Shown piece by piece: positions 48,261 to 56,749 of a stretch of 64,000 bases of DNA; position 1 is the first letter of the stretch; each line of letters starts with the position of its first letter. The translations under genes were made by a program, and so were the position numbers. The stretch comes from a virus, in the IMG/VR virus record IMGVR_UViG_3300031552_000001, positions 62,001 to 126,000 of that record; one strand, 5' to 3'. A model generated the notes under the pieces. That model ran no database searches and was not told the origin of the DNA. It saw only the letters and a program-made list of their open reading frames with translations.

Positions 48261-49583
48261 ATGATTCAAAAAGCTAAAAAGGGGGCGACTCCGCCCCCTA
48301 AGGGCAAATCGATCTCTTCATCTAAACGCCCCTCTAAAGTAGACAAAGGGGGTGATCGCCCCCTAAGCGCTTCAGAAAAAGTGCAAGCATACGTTAAGTC
48401 CGTTAGCGTGAACCCTAGATACAAAGGGAAAGTGCAGGTTAGATTAGCCAAAGATTACAAAACACCCTTTAACTTACGCAGGCCTACCGGACTGCTGTCT
48501 CTAGACTTAGCCCTTGGTGGGGGTTTTCCTGCCGGCGGGTGTTCTCAAGTATACGGGGCTCGATCTTCTGGAAAAACGCACATATGCTTCTGTGTAGCTG
48601 GGCAGATACAAAAACACTACGGAAACAACTCGGTTATCTTAATCGCCATGAGCGAAATGAGGTCAGACGTAGGTTTCGCTCGAATGTCCGGGGTGTGTGT
48701 CAGGTATTCAGACTATGAAATAGAGGAATACGACAAGATACGAAAAAACAAAGGACTACCTCCTTTCACTAGCGAAGAAAGGGCGGATTTACAAAAACAA
48801 ATAGGCGAGGTAATTTTTACTGGAGGAAACACGGGAGGGGACGTTCTTGATGGCACGTTAGAAGCGCTAGATCGTATGGGAAACGTGTGCCAACTAGTTA
48901 TTGTAGACTCGTTGGGCTCTCTTCTTACACCAGACCAGGAGGCGAAATCCGTAAGTGACAAGCATTACGGGGGGAGCTCTGGGTTACTGACCATATGGCA
49001 AAACAAGCTACAGCCTAAATTTGTCAATGACCTCCCTGACGGTACCATGCTCGAGACTACTATTCTCGGCATCAATCAAGTGCGTGCCCTTATCGGCAGT
49101 CCTATGCCCAACAGCACCAGGCCCGCCGCAGGCGCGAAATCATGGGAACACGCTCAACTAACTAATGTAGAGCTCAAAACGTCTGAGCCGTTATGGGCAG
49201 ATACTAAGCACAATGAACAAAGCGGCAAAGTTATAAAGTGGGGAGTCAAAAAGGGTAAGGCGGGTACACATGATGGAGCAAAGGGGGAGTTTGATTGGTA
49301 CTATTTTCCTCATCACGACCCTGTGTTCTGGAAAGACGTAGTCGAGAACAGCGTATCCTATGGGGCAGATAAGATCTCCGATCTCATCAACGTCTGTAAG
49401 AAGCTAGGAGTCATAGAGATGGGCGGGCCCTGGAGGTATATAAAAGACGATGCAGGAAACTTACTGGTCCGTACTCAAGGCGACGAGCCTCTTGTAGAGC
49501 GCGTACTAGAAGACCCAGAATTAGAGGCTAGACTCCGGGAATCCTGCTTAAAATCATCAGGCTTAACAGTAAGGTACAAGTAA
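48261..49583 (+). CDS. RecA/UvsX-like recombinase
   Basis: A 440-residue strand-exchange protein. The RecA core shows TGLLSLDLALGGGFPAGGCS, Walker A GARSSGKTH (usually GPESSGKT), LVIVDSLGSLLT (Walker B), and TILGINQVRALIG. The basic Pro/Lys/Ser N-terminal 45 residues are an unusual extension. It is in the recombination part of the cluster with two nucleases and a resolvase. AAGGAG lies before the ATG. Confidence 0.9.
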   Translation: MIQKAKKGATPPPKGKSISSSKRPSKVDKGGDRPLSASEKVQAYVKSVSVNPRYKGKVQVRLAKDYKTPFNLRRPTGLLSLDLALGGGFPAGGCSQVYGARSSGKTHICFCVAGQIQKHYGNNSVILIAMSEMRSDVGFARMSGVCVRYSDYEIEEYDKIRKNKGLPPFTSEERADLQKQIGEVIFTGGNTGGDVLDGTLEALDRMGNVCQLVIVDSLGSLLTPDQEAKSVSDKHYGGSSGLLTIWQNKLQPKFVNDLPDGTMLETTILGINQVRALIGSPMPNSTRPAAGAKSWEHAQLTNVELKTSEPLWADTKHNEQSGKVIKWGVKKGKAGTHDGAKGEFDWYYFPHHDPVFWKDVVENSVSYGADKISDLINVCKKLGVIEMGGPWRYIKDDAGNLLVRTQGDEPLVERVLEDPELEARLRESCLKSSGLTVRYK

Positions 49584-50068
49584 TGCGCATACTATGCCCT
49601 GTCTGCGGGGACATAACAAAATCGGTTAACCGAGACTGCTTTAAGAAGCTACTCTCTACGGGTATTACTCCCAAATGCCCGTTTTGTAATGAAGAAGCTC
49701 GCAGGGAATACACCAAGAGGGGCATTACTGACAGCCAAAAAAGAAGCAGAAACCAAGAAAAGAGAGTAGCCAGAAGAGAAGGGGGGAGGAGGCAGCCTTG
49801 CTCAGGCGCAATGGACGGATTTGAGGGGGACGTTAGGCGAGTAGGTAAGTTTCGAGGAGAGTGCAAATTTACTAGGGCCGCATCGTATAGGCTAAAATTA
49901 GAAGATTTGAAAAAGATAGAGCATCAAGCTTGTGGCTCGGAACTGCCAGTCTTTGACCTTGAATTTCAGTCAGAATCTCCTGCTAAACGGTATGTCGTGT
50001 TGCCTGAGTGGGTTTATGAAACCCTGATGGTTGAATCTGGAAGGCGAGACTCTTCTGAAGGAGGTTAA
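49583..50068 (+). CDS. PD-(D/E)XK nuclease, resolvase-like, with zinc ribbon
   Basis: A 161-residue protein. The N-terminus has CPVCGD and CPFCNEE (zinc ribbon). The core pattern GGRRQPCSGAMDGFEGDV then GECKFTRAASYRL fits the small phage PD-(D/E)XK nucleases (Asp of GDV, Glu and Lys of ECK). It probably cuts branched DNA or processes ends. The ATG overlaps the recA-like stop (TAATG). Confidence 0.75.
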   Translation: MRILCPVCGDITKSVNRDCFKKLLSTGITPKCPFCNEEARREYTKRGITDSQKRSRNQEKRVARREGGRRQPCSGAMDGFEGDVRRVGKFRGECKFTRAASYRLKLEDLKKIEHQACGSELPVFDLEFQSESPAKRYVVLPEWVYETLMVESGRRDSSEGG

Positions 50069-50069
50069 A

Positions 50070-50885
50070 TTGTTAGAATCTATACGAACAATAGATGACC
50101 TTACTCGAGCGCTGAAGGGAGATGGCTTTGATATAGTACAGCATTACCTTAACCAAGTAACTGTACAGGCGGATATAGAGGACTACCTGCTCTGGCTGTA
50201 CGATAATGAGGTAACCACTGACATAGTAGCTAAGTTAAGAAGAGAAAGAACCCGCGCTTTAGGGATCCATCCCTCCTCGGCGTCCAAAGTAGGTGTGTGT
50301 CTTCTAAAGCTCTACTATGAATGCACCCACGAGGTTCCTCCGGGATCGGCGTACAACCAGAAGTCTCAACTCACTTGGGATATAGGCACACTTCTTCATG
50401 AGACGTGCCAACAATGGTTTCGTGATATGTATGGGGACCAGTTTCAAAGTGAAGTAAGTCTAAAAAATGACGACGGCACTATCTGTAGCCATACCGATGG
50501 TATTTTCTCCTTTACGTATTACAAGTTCATCTTAGAGATAAAATCGATAAAAGAAGGAGGAAACTACGGATGGGAAAAGGTGCAGTCGAAACCGCAAGTA
50601 GACCATGTTCGACAAGCCCACTTCTATATGAAGCTCAGCAATACCCCTTATGCGCTAGTGCTGTACCTCAATAAAAACGCCGGAGAGTTCAAGGAGCATG
50701 CGGTATACTTCAACCAATCAATATGGGATGACCTTCAAAACAATGTAATAGACCCCGTTGTATCCGCCGCGTACAAAAAAGGACCACGCGTTCCGGCCAA
50801 GCCTGGTTGGCATTGTAAGTGGTGCGCGTTTCAGCACGGATGTCCTGAAAAGAGAAGAGGAACTGTTGATCATGCAAAATGGTGA
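50070..50885 (+). CDS. Cas4/RecB-like exonuclease with Fe-S cysteines
   Basis: A 271-residue protein from a TTG at 50070, with a strong AAGGAGG five bases upstream. It shows ASKVGVCLLKLYYECT (first Cys), GTLLHETCQ (His motif), CSHTDGIFSF (Asp), FILEIKSI (Glu-x-Lys) and WHCKWCAFQHGCP (three Cys). This is the Cas4/AddB-type PD-(D/E)XK fold with an iron-sulfur cluster. It is likely a 5'-3' exonuclease making single strands for the RecA-like protein. Confidence 0.85.
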   Translation: MLESIRTIDDLTRALKGDGFDIVQHYLNQVTVQADIEDYLLWLYDNEVTTDIVAKLRRERTRALGIHPSSASKVGVCLLKLYYECTHEVPPGSAYNQKSQLTWDIGTLLHETCQQWFRDMYGDQFQSEVSLKNDDGTICSHTDGIFSFTYYKFILEIKSIKEGGNYGWEKVQSKPQVDHVRQAHFYMKLSNTPYALVLYLNKNAGEFKEHAVYFNQSIWDDLQNNVIDPVVSAAYKKGPRVPAKPGWHCKWCAFQHGCPEKRRGTVDHAKW

Positions 50886-51618
50886 ACCTAACGACGCCTT
50901 TCTCACAGATGAGAACGAAGGTATAAGTGCTTATACCTTCGCTGATAGGGTAACAGCCCGAATTCAAAAGTTGGGGGTAGGTAACTACGAAAGACCGAGG
51001 CTTGAAGAAGATCACGAGGGGGTGATCCTTCATCTGAAGCGCGGGGACTATTTTGATGGCCGCCTTCCTATAATCATCAGGAAACTGACTTTAGATCAGC
51101 TCTCTGCTCTATATTCCCTGTACTCTAACTGGTTCGGCTATATCACCACTCAGTTCATGATGATTGCTGCCGAACGGTCTGAGGCTACCTGCCAAAAAGA
51201 GTTTTTGATAAACCATCTTAAAAACCACTACAGGACCCCCTATGCGGGGAAGAAGCTACCTGAAACGGCGGTAACAGACGCAGCAAAGACGGACAAGCGT
51301 TACGTTTTAGCGAACGCTAGGTACGAAGAGCTCACGGCTATTTACAACATGCTGGAGGCTATGAAAGAAGTAGCCAACCAAGACATGAAGGTAATTAGTC
51401 GAGAGGTGACTATACAGCAAGAGAAGGCCAGAAAAGACTTGCTATTACACGGATTCGGAAATCGCGGAAAAGACTATTCGGACTTTCAAAACGCGGTCTC
51501 TGATACAGAGTGGGGGGCCCAGAAGGAGCATCATGGTTCAACGCCCGGCACTACGTCTAAGAAACCAGGAAGGGTTTACCCCAAGCCAGAAATCAAACGG
51601 CCAAGAGCCCTTCGATAG
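50872..51618 (+). CDS. Hypothetical helical protein of the recombination cluster
   Basis: A 248-residue protein from the ATG at 50872, overlapping the nuclease gene by 14 bases. The N-terminus is acidic; the middle is a long helical region (LTLDQLSALYSLYSNWFGYI, LTAIYNMLEAMKEVANQDMK), reminiscent of helical recombination mediators. The basic tail is unstructured. No family is recognised, so a mediator or loader role is only a guess. Confidence 0.6.
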   Translation: MQNGEPNDAFLTDENEGISAYTFADRVTARIQKLGVGNYERPRLEEDHEGVILHLKRGDYFDGRLPIIIRKLTLDQLSALYSLYSNWFGYITTQFMMIAAERSEATCQKEFLINHLKNHYRTPYAGKKLPETAVTDAAKTDKRYVLANARYEELTAIYNMLEAMKEVANQDMKVISREVTIQQEKARKDLLLHGFGNRGKDYSDFQNAVSDTEWGAQKEHHGSTPGTTSKKPGRVYPKPEIKRPRALR

Positions 51619-52159
51619 TCTCACGTTGGTTACAGACCTCCCTCCTTCAGTAAACGCATTGTATCAACATCGAAGGGGCGGAAAACTAGCCCTTACGGAA
51701 ACGGCCTATCGATTTAGAGAGTCCGTAAAAGCAGTAGTTACTACCAATTTAGCTAAAGTACTCACCTTTCCTACGGGTCCAGAAGTTATATACAGATTTG
51801 ACATTACCCTTTACTTCGAGCAGTTAGAGAACCCTGGCTGGTTTGAGTTTTGGGAGCGAGATGTTTTCTATCAAAAGGACTCTAAGGACGGAAAGCATAA
51901 GAAAGGGAGTCTAAAATACAAGAAGGGGGAAAGGAAAGCAGTAAGTCGATATAAGCAAATCGATTACGACAATCGCATTAAGTTTTTGCAGGATTGTGTA
52001 TCGAAATCGATAGGTATACCTAATGACTCACAAATCTTTGTAGGGCACCAAGAAAAAAGGGAAGACCCGCGCGACCCAAGAGCGGAAGTTACTGTAACGG
52101 TAGAGAAGGACCCTTCTCGATTCTTTCACGAAAGGAGAGGTGATGGCTTCCGCCCCTGA
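51533..52159 (+). CDS. RusA-like Holliday-junction resolvase
   Basis: A 208-residue protein; AAGGAG is four to five bases before the ATG although the gene overlaps its neighbour by 86 bases. RusA features: LPPSVNALYQHRRGGKLALT near residue 35, KQIDYDNRIKFLQDCVSKSI with the paired catalytic Asp and Lys, and GIPNDSQIFVGHQEKRED with the third Asp. It would resolve four-way junctions before packaging. It is longer than E. coli RusA because of an N-terminal extension and an insert near residues 110-130. Confidence 0.85.
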   Translation: MVQRPALRLRNQEGFTPSQKSNGQEPFDSLTLVTDLPPSVNALYQHRRGGKLALTETAYRFRESVKAVVTTNLAKVLTFPTGPEVIYRFDITLYFEQLENPGWFEFWERDVFYQKDSKDGKHKKGSLKYKKGERKAVSRYKQIDYDNRIKFLQDCVSKSIGIPNDSQIFVGHQEKREDPRDPRAEVTVTVEKDPSRFFHERRGDGFRP

Positions 52160-52478
52160 CATAACCCTAGATTTAACAGAATTGAATCATACTGAGTTGG
52201 TTTTACTGGCCAAGTGGTGTGGGCTACCTGCTTCCCGAGGCATTCCCCGAGAAGTAATAATCGAGTCTCTTGAAACATTTCAGCCTATAAGCGCGGCTAT
52301 CCCGTTTGATGAAAAAAGGCGCTGCTTATCCACATGGATAACCAGAAACTGGAGCATAGTACGGATGCAGGTGCCAAAAAAGGTATGCCCGCGATGTGAT
52401 TTGTGCAAAGACCTTCAAATACTAGATTGCTACACGGTGAATGAGGACCTAATAAAGCCCAAACGGCCGAGGAGATAA
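52143..52478 (+). CDS. Small hypothetical protein with CxxC motifs
   Basis: A 111-residue protein from the ATG at 52143 with AAAGGAG upstream. The N-terminal half is helical (LTELNHTELVLLAKWCGLPA) with a SAP-like flavour. The C-terminal half contains CPRCDLCKDLQ, a possible zinc site. The next gene starts immediately after its stop. Confidence 0.6.
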   Translation: MASAPDITLDLTELNHTELVLLAKWCGLPASRGIPREVIIESLETFQPISAAIPFDEKRRCLSTWITRNWSIVRMQVPKKVCPRCDLCKDLQILDCYTVNEDLIKPKRPRR

Positions 52479-53819
52479 ATGGTAGGCCAGTGTCGTCAGT
52501 GCAAACATTTGTTGGGGTGCCCTCTTTTACTCGGAAGTAATAAGGTATTTGACGAAACCCTACTTCTCAATGAAGAGGACCCGCCGTGTAGTAGCTTTGA
52601 GGAGGTAGTAGGGGCTCGAGAAAAAAACGTTAGGGAGTGGTGCTACGCTTCTTTTGGCTTGGGCTACCTCAGAGCATTACACGGTCTTCCAGAACTAATG
52701 ATGGAGGGTTTAAGACAAGGAGAAAAGGACGAACAGATGTATGAGAACATACCCGATTTTTCAGACCCCATTCTACTTAGAGAAGGGATGACTGCTGTAG
52801 ATAGAGAGGAAGTTCTTAGGTACCAAACAGATGAAAACGGGCAAGTCATAATAGAAAAAGACTCCGAAGGAGTAGAGCATAAGCTAGCTAGGCCTGAATA
52901 CCACATAAAGGCCTACGCCTGCGACCCTGATAGACCCATAGGATTGGAAAAAGAAGTTGCTTGGGCGTGGAATATCAATCAAATAATTGACCACATCCTA
53001 AAGCGTGAGGCAGAACTAGGCCTCGTAGTTAAAGTGAGAAAGTCGGCTAAGAAGCCGGCAAATCAACCACAAGAAAGTGAGAAAAGCATGGCCGGAAGAG
53101 AAGTACGTACAACCATTCGAAGGGGGCCTCCAAGCTCAACGCCTCAAGCTCCTGCTCCTTCCACGCAAGCCCCGGTACAGCAAGCTCCGGCATCGGTACA
53201 GGCTCCTGCCCCTAGAGCCAATCCTCGCCCTCCTGCCGCTTCGGCTCAAGGTCCTAGGCCGATGCCTAGACCCGCCCCAGCTGCTTCAGGGGGTAGAGTG
53301 GCCAATCCTCCTACAAGAAGGTCTCCTACACCTTCGGCGGGTCCTGCTAGAGCTCCGGCTCCTTCAGCCCCTCCGTCGGGAGGATCTGTAGCTACCCAAG
53401 GCCCCGGCATATCAGAAGAGTCGCTGGTTGCTTTGGTGGAGCAGTGTGTTGCTAAAACTCTAGACATTAGAGTCAAGGATATTCTAGAAAAGGCCCAAAA
53501 GAACTACGACCTTACGGCATCCTGCTGCGAAAAAATCCTGGACGCCATTACCATCGTCCATGATATCGCAGGACAAACAGGCGGTACGTTCCAAATTAAA
53601 AGGGTAGACGCGGAAAACAACTACCTCGTGAAGCCTGACGGAACTTTTGAGATGGAAGCTCCTCAACTGTTTCCTCATCCTTCAAAAGTGTTCGCCTACG
53701 TTGAGGGGTCTGCTTACGACCCCGAAAACATGCAAGCGGTAGACGCTGACCTGCCCCAAGAGTATTACGACGACACAGCCGCCCCAGGAGGTGAATACGC
53801 CCAAGAGGGGGAAGCTTAG
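52479..53819 (+). CDS. Hypothetical protein with Pro/Ala-rich linker, last large gene of the cluster
   Basis: A 446-residue protein; GAGGAG lies five bases before the ATG. The N-terminus has CRQCKHLLGCP (possible zinc or Fe-S ligand set). The middle (residues about 205-310) is an extended Pro/Ala/Ser-rich disordered linker. The C-terminal 130 residues are helical then beta-rich and acidic. No family is recognised. It may be a modular scaffold or replication accessory. Confidence 0.65.
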   Translation: MVGQCRQCKHLLGCPLLLGSNKVFDETLLLNEEDPPCSSFEEVVGAREKNVREWCYASFGLGYLRALHGLPELMMEGLRQGEKDEQMYENIPDFSDPILLREGMTAVDREEVLRYQTDENGQVIIEKDSEGVEHKLARPEYHIKAYACDPDRPIGLEKEVAWAWNINQIIDHILKREAELGLVVKVRKSAKKPANQPQESEKSMAGREVRTTIRRGPPSSTPQAPAPSTQAPVQQAPASVQAPAPRANPRPPAASAQGPRPMPRPAPAASGGRVANPPTRRSPTPSAGPARAPAPSAPPSGGSVATQGPGISEESLVALVEQCVAKTLDIRVKDILEKAQKNYDLTASCCEKILDAITIVHDIAGQTGGTFQIKRVDAENNYLVKPDGTFEMEAPQLFPHPSKVFAYVEGSAYDPENMQAVDADLPQEYYDDTAAPGGEYAQEGEA

Positions 53820-53878
53820 AGGCAACGGCCTATGCGTCGTTGCCTTCAGTAACTATTTCTACTGACTCCCTAGCGAGT

Positions 53879-53998
53879 ATGTCGTTAGAAGAGCTTCAGA
53901 ATTTTGCGTCTAAGGTAGGAGTTGGATACTTCGATCTCGGACAAGAGGCTCTCCTCGAAAAGATAATACTGTCGGGAGAGCCAGTCTTACCCTATTAA
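53879..53998 (+). CDS. Possible 39-residue small ORF
   Basis: A short ORF between the last plus-strand gene and its terminator: MSLEELQNFASKVGVGYFDL and a short tail. It has no SD. The reading frame is open further upstream to 53795 without an ATG, so it could instead begin at a TTG (53840) or be made by frameshifting from the upstream gene. Coding status is uncertain. Confidence 0.35.
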   Translation: MSLEELQNFASKVGVGYFDLGQEALLEKIILSGEPVLPY

Positions 53999-54000
53999 CA

Positions 54001-54028
54001 GAAGCCCGCATAAAGCGGGCTTCTTTTT
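54001..54028 (+). terminator. Rho-independent terminator of the replication cluster
   Basis: A nine-base GC-rich stem, GAAGCCCGC (54001-54009) and GCGGGCTTC (54015-54023), loop ATAAA, followed by five Ts. It ends the plus cluster just before the converging minus cassette. Confidence 0.92.
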
Positions 54029-54034
54029 AGCTAT

Positions 54035-54475
54035 TTACTTTTTTGATAGAGAGACAAAGTACAAAGCCGTCCCCGCTATCCCCACTACTACTCCACCGCC
54101 AGCTACGAAATAGGGCCAAGTAGGACCACCGGCGCCGTCTATCGCCCTCTTTTCTGCTTCGTGCCAGTTCTTCTCTGTCCTTTTAAGCCTAGCATTCACT
54201 GTTGCATTATCATTCTTCAGTGCAGTGATTACTAAGTCTAACTGAGTTACTTGCTTCGCGCAGCTTTCCTCTAGCTTTTTGAAGTCCTCTACTTGCTGCG
54301 TCAACGCCCACAACTCGTCATCCATACGCAATAGTTTTTTGTACTCTTCAAACGTGTAGTATCTGACTTCTTCCTTATTAGGTAGCTTTAGAGAAGTGCC
54401 CGGAGGCATATAGTGGAGCTCCACCGTAAGTGGATCTGCCAATAGACTCATAGATAGTAATACCGCAGTTAACAT
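54035..54475 (-). CDS. Membrane protein with signal segment, coiled coil and C-terminal TM (spanin-like)
   Basis: A 146-residue protein starting MLTAVLLSMSLLADPLTVEL, a signal peptide or anchor without a lipobox Cys. Residues about 55-110 form a coiled coil (LWALTQQVEDFKKLEESCAK). Residues about 120-142 form a TM segment (FVAGGGVVVGIAGTALYFVS). The topology recalls spanins that bridge inner and outer membranes at lysis, but a lysis role is inferred. The ATG directly follows the upstream stop (TAAATG), with AGGAGG upstream. Confidence 0.65.
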   Translation of the reverse strand: MLTAVLLSMSLLADPLTVELHYMPPGTSLKLPNKEEVRYYTFEEYKKLLRMDDELWALTQQVEDFKKLEESCAKQVTQLDLVITALKNDNATVNARLKRTEKNWHEAEKRAIDGAGGPTWPYFVAGGGVVVGIAGTALYFVSLSKK

Positions 54476-54919
54476 TTAGCCCCTCCTTCCGTTCACCACT
54501 GTAAGCTCTTTCCAGCCCGCCACTTTGGCTAAGAGGCGAGCTCTCTCCTTCATTTCAGCCTCATTAGCTGCCAGCCTGTCTTTTATGTTTGCAATGTCAA
54601 CGGACAAACTACTGACAGCTTTCATTGCGGACTCTCTATCTACCTTATTTTTTGCAAGCTCCGCGTCTTCTGCTAGTCGAGCTTTCTCCTCCTCTTGAAC
54701 CCTAAGCTCGTATTCTAACTGAGCAGACTTCCGTTTTGCCATTACGGCTCTCCAGCCCAATAGAGCGAAGCCGATAGAAATAACCGCAGTGATGACTATG
54801 TAAACGACAAAGGAAGACCCCTTCGAGCCCTCCTCCGCCGTCTTCTTTGCTGCCTTATCAGCTAAGCTCAGCAATACCTTTTCGAGCCCTCCTGGCTCGT
54901 TGGATTTTTCTTCAGCCAC
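54476..54919 (-). CDS. Membrane protein with coiled coil (inner-membrane spanin-like)
   Basis: A 147-residue protein; GTG at 54919 has GGAAG upstream and fits better than the TTG at 54943. One TM segment (VVYIVITAVISIGFALLGW) is followed by a long charged coiled coil (residues about 65-135). This resembles i-spanin architecture but could be any single-pass coiled-coil protein. It is the middle gene of a three-gene membrane cassette. Confidence 0.6.
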   Translation of the reverse strand: MAEEKSNEPGGLEKVLLSLADKAAKKTAEEGSKGSSFVVYIVITAVISIGFALLGWRAVMAKRKSAQLEYELRVQEEEKARLAEDAELAKNKVDRESAMKAVSSLSVDIANIKDRLAANEAEMKERARLLAKVAGWKELTVVNGRRG

Positions 54920-55418
54920 GTGCTTCTTCCGTTTTGTCGACAACCTTAGAGTCGGAAGTATATTCGTGGATTGCTACAGATAGCGGGCCAGATAGGAGGA
55001 TAGTAAGGGCATCTACCCAACTCAGTCCAAACGCCAGATTAGATACAAGAGCCGCGGCAGAGCCTAAGCCTATCGTGCTGTACTTAAGGATTCGCTTGCC
55101 GTCCTGAGATTTGAACCAAGACAAGTTCTTAGCCAGCACTTTAAGTAAGCTAAGCAGCAGCTTAAATACCGCCGCAAGAAGCAACGCCACTAGTAGGCTA
55201 GTCGGTCGATCGTCGTTCTCTCGGTTTGCAATATCTTTGGCCGCGGAAACCACAGACGCCCCATCTTTCACAACGTCAGTGGGGGTAGCGTCGGCTTCCA
55301 CTACAGCGGTAGTTTCCGCAGCGTCTACCTTACCGTCCTGATTCGTATCCAAAGACTCTTGAGAAAAAGCCGCAGTAGGTGCAAGAACCAAACAAAACGT
55401 CAATAATAGGTGTTTCAT
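54912..55418 (-). CDS. Membrane protein with signal peptide and EF-hand-like loop (holin candidate)
   Basis: A 168-residue protein from the ATG at 55418, with AAAGGAG five bases upstream. A clear signal peptide (MKHLLLTFCLVLAPTAAFSQ) is followed by DTNQDGKVDAAE, a dockerin/EF-hand-type calcium loop, then two or three hydrophobic segments (SLLVALLLAAVFKLLLSLLK, IGLGSAAALVSNLAFGLSWV). It is first in the cassette. A holin or membrane-remodelling role is possible, but the calcium loop is unusual for a holin. Confidence 0.6.
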   Translation of the reverse strand: MKHLLLTFCLVLAPTAAFSQESLDTNQDGKVDAAETTAVVEADATPTDVVKDGASVVSAAKDIANRENDDRPTSLLVALLLAAVFKLLLSLLKVLAKNLSWFKSQDGKRILKYSTIGLGSAAALVSNLAFGLSWVDALTILLSGPLSVAIHEYTSDSKVVDKTEEARG

Positions 55419-55566
55419 AACCACTCCTTTTGAGAAACAGTACCCCTATTTAGTACACCCCCTGATGTCCGGTCTCAAGTGCTATAAACCTGCAATTTTG
55501 GCATACTTCATGGGATAAGAAAAATGGAGAACAAGACGATGTTCTTCGTTTCCTGGAGGAACCCAC
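55419..55566. promoter_or_regulatory. Divergent region between the membrane cassette and the lipoprotein gene
   Basis: 148 bases separate the two genes. TATAAA (55483-55488) and GGGATAAG (55512-55519) lie upstream of the plus gene. The latter resembles the ATAAG elements at other divergent junctions. GGAGG precedes the lipoprotein ATG. No -35 match is convincing. Confidence 0.4.
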
Positions 55567-56448
55567 ATGAAGCGTATAACTCTTATTCTTGCAGCAGTTT
55601 TGGCTAGTTGCGGCACAGCCAATGTTCGCAGTTTTCCATGTTCGATCGAAGACAACGAAGATGGAAGCTACACCCTTTCCTGCTCTAACGGCACAAGCGT
55701 CACCGTCTCCAATGGCAAAGACGGTAAAGACGGAGAGTCTTGCTCAGTGTCCGAGCCCGAAGCTGGTACGAAGCTCATCTCGTGTACAGACGGGACGTCC
55801 GTTTCAGTGCATGACGGCGAGCAGGGTCAGACAGGCTACTCGTGCTCAGTGGTGGACAATGGCAACGGCACATCCACTGTTGGGTGCGAAGATGGTACCA
55901 GCGCTACCGTAAAAGACGGTGAGCTGTGTGAAGTGACACCGAACGGCGATGGCACAAATGTTATTGTCAGTTGCCCAAATGATTACATCGTAGAGGGGTC
56001 TGCTATAATAGAAGGCGACGTAGACATACGAGACTCGGTAACATTGGCCCTTATCAAAAACTACAGCCGCATTACGGGCGACCTATACATAGCTAACATC
56101 ACAAATATCTCACTTCCAAATTTGGTCGAGGTTGGAGGCGCCCTGTCAATCAGCTATAGCGAAATCGTTGAAACCATAGATCTACCGGCCCTAGTTTCCG
56201 TAGCAAAAGACCCAAACGGCTCTGGAGTCACTGGTTTGAGAATAGGGGGCAATACCAAATTACGATCCGTCAACCTAAACTCCCTAGAAGAAGTGGGAGG
56301 GGCGGACTTGCCCACAATGCCACTGGAAGTCAGAATACAAGACAATCCTCAATTGCCGTCATGTTGGGCTGACGCCCTCTTGGCGCAAATAACAACCGTC
56401 GGGGACGTTTATCAATCAGGTAACGACGATACAGCAACCTGCGACTAG
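55567..56448 (+). CDS. Cys-rich repeat lipoprotein (cargo gene)
   Basis: A 293-residue secreted lipoprotein: the signal MKRITLILAAVLASC ends in a lipobox with Cys15. Residues about 25-140 hold four imperfect repeats, each with a Cys pair and a D-G-T-S-V/A-T/S-V-x-x-G core. The C-terminal half (ITGDLYIANITNISLPNLVE, SVNLNSLEEVGGADL) resembles receptor-L/leucine-rich repeats. I have seen similar repeats in myxobacterial and related proteins. It stands alone between two opposite operons, with its own SD and terminator, like a phage moron. A cell-surface role, perhaps blocking superinfection, is a guess. Confidence 0.8.
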   Translation: MKRITLILAAVLASCGTANVRSFPCSIEDNEDGSYTLSCSNGTSVTVSNGKDGKDGESCSVSEPEAGTKLISCTDGTSVSVHDGEQGQTGYSCSVVDNGNGTSTVGCEDGTSATVKDGELCEVTPNGDGTNVIVSCPNDYIVEGSAIIEGDVDIRDSVTLALIKNYSRITGDLYIANITNISLPNLVEVGGALSISYSEIVETIDLPALVSVAKDPNGSGVTGLRIGGNTKLRSVNLNSLEEVGGADLPTMPLEVRIQDNPQLPSCWADALLAQITTVGDVYQSGNDDTATCD

Positions 56449-56455
56449 AATATCT

Positions 56456-56478
56456 GGAGCCCTAATTGGGCTCCTTTT
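56456..56478 (+). terminator. Rho-independent terminator of the lipoprotein gene
   Basis: A seven-base stem, GGAGCCC (56456-56462) and GGGCTCC (56468-56474), loop TAATT, then TTTT. It sits seven bases after the lipoprotein stop. Confidence 0.88.
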
Positions 56479-56482
56479 AGCT

Positions 56483-56749
56483 CTAAATAGCGTAATTCAA
56501 CTCAATTTCTAAATCTACCCCTCCAGTATGCCACTCTAGCTGAAGTCCTCCTTTTACTGTAGGTACGATAGTAGGCTCCGGAACTCCTGTATCAAGTAGT
56601 GCAGATATAAGAAATACGGCTTGCTCCGCTACAATAGGGTTGACTCGGGCCGCTCCGTACGAGTCCCAATTGCTATCCAACTCAAGAAGCTCGTTTATTC
56701 GGCGAGTTACAGCATCTAAACGCCCGCTCTGCTTTGAAGGCGGCTCCAT
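56483..56749 (-). CDS. Small conserved protein (NWDSYGA type)
   Basis: An 88-residue protein with INELLELDSNWDSYGAARVN and PTVKGGLQLEWHTGGVDLEI, a pattern I recognise from small uncharacterised bacterial and phage proteins. No catalytic function is known to me. The SD is weak. It lies at the end of the fibre operon. Confidence 0.7.
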   Translation of the reverse strand: MEPPSKQSGRLDAVTRRINELLELDSNWDSYGAARVNPIVAEQAVFLISALLDTGVPEPTIVPTVKGGLQLEWHTGGVDLEIELNYAI

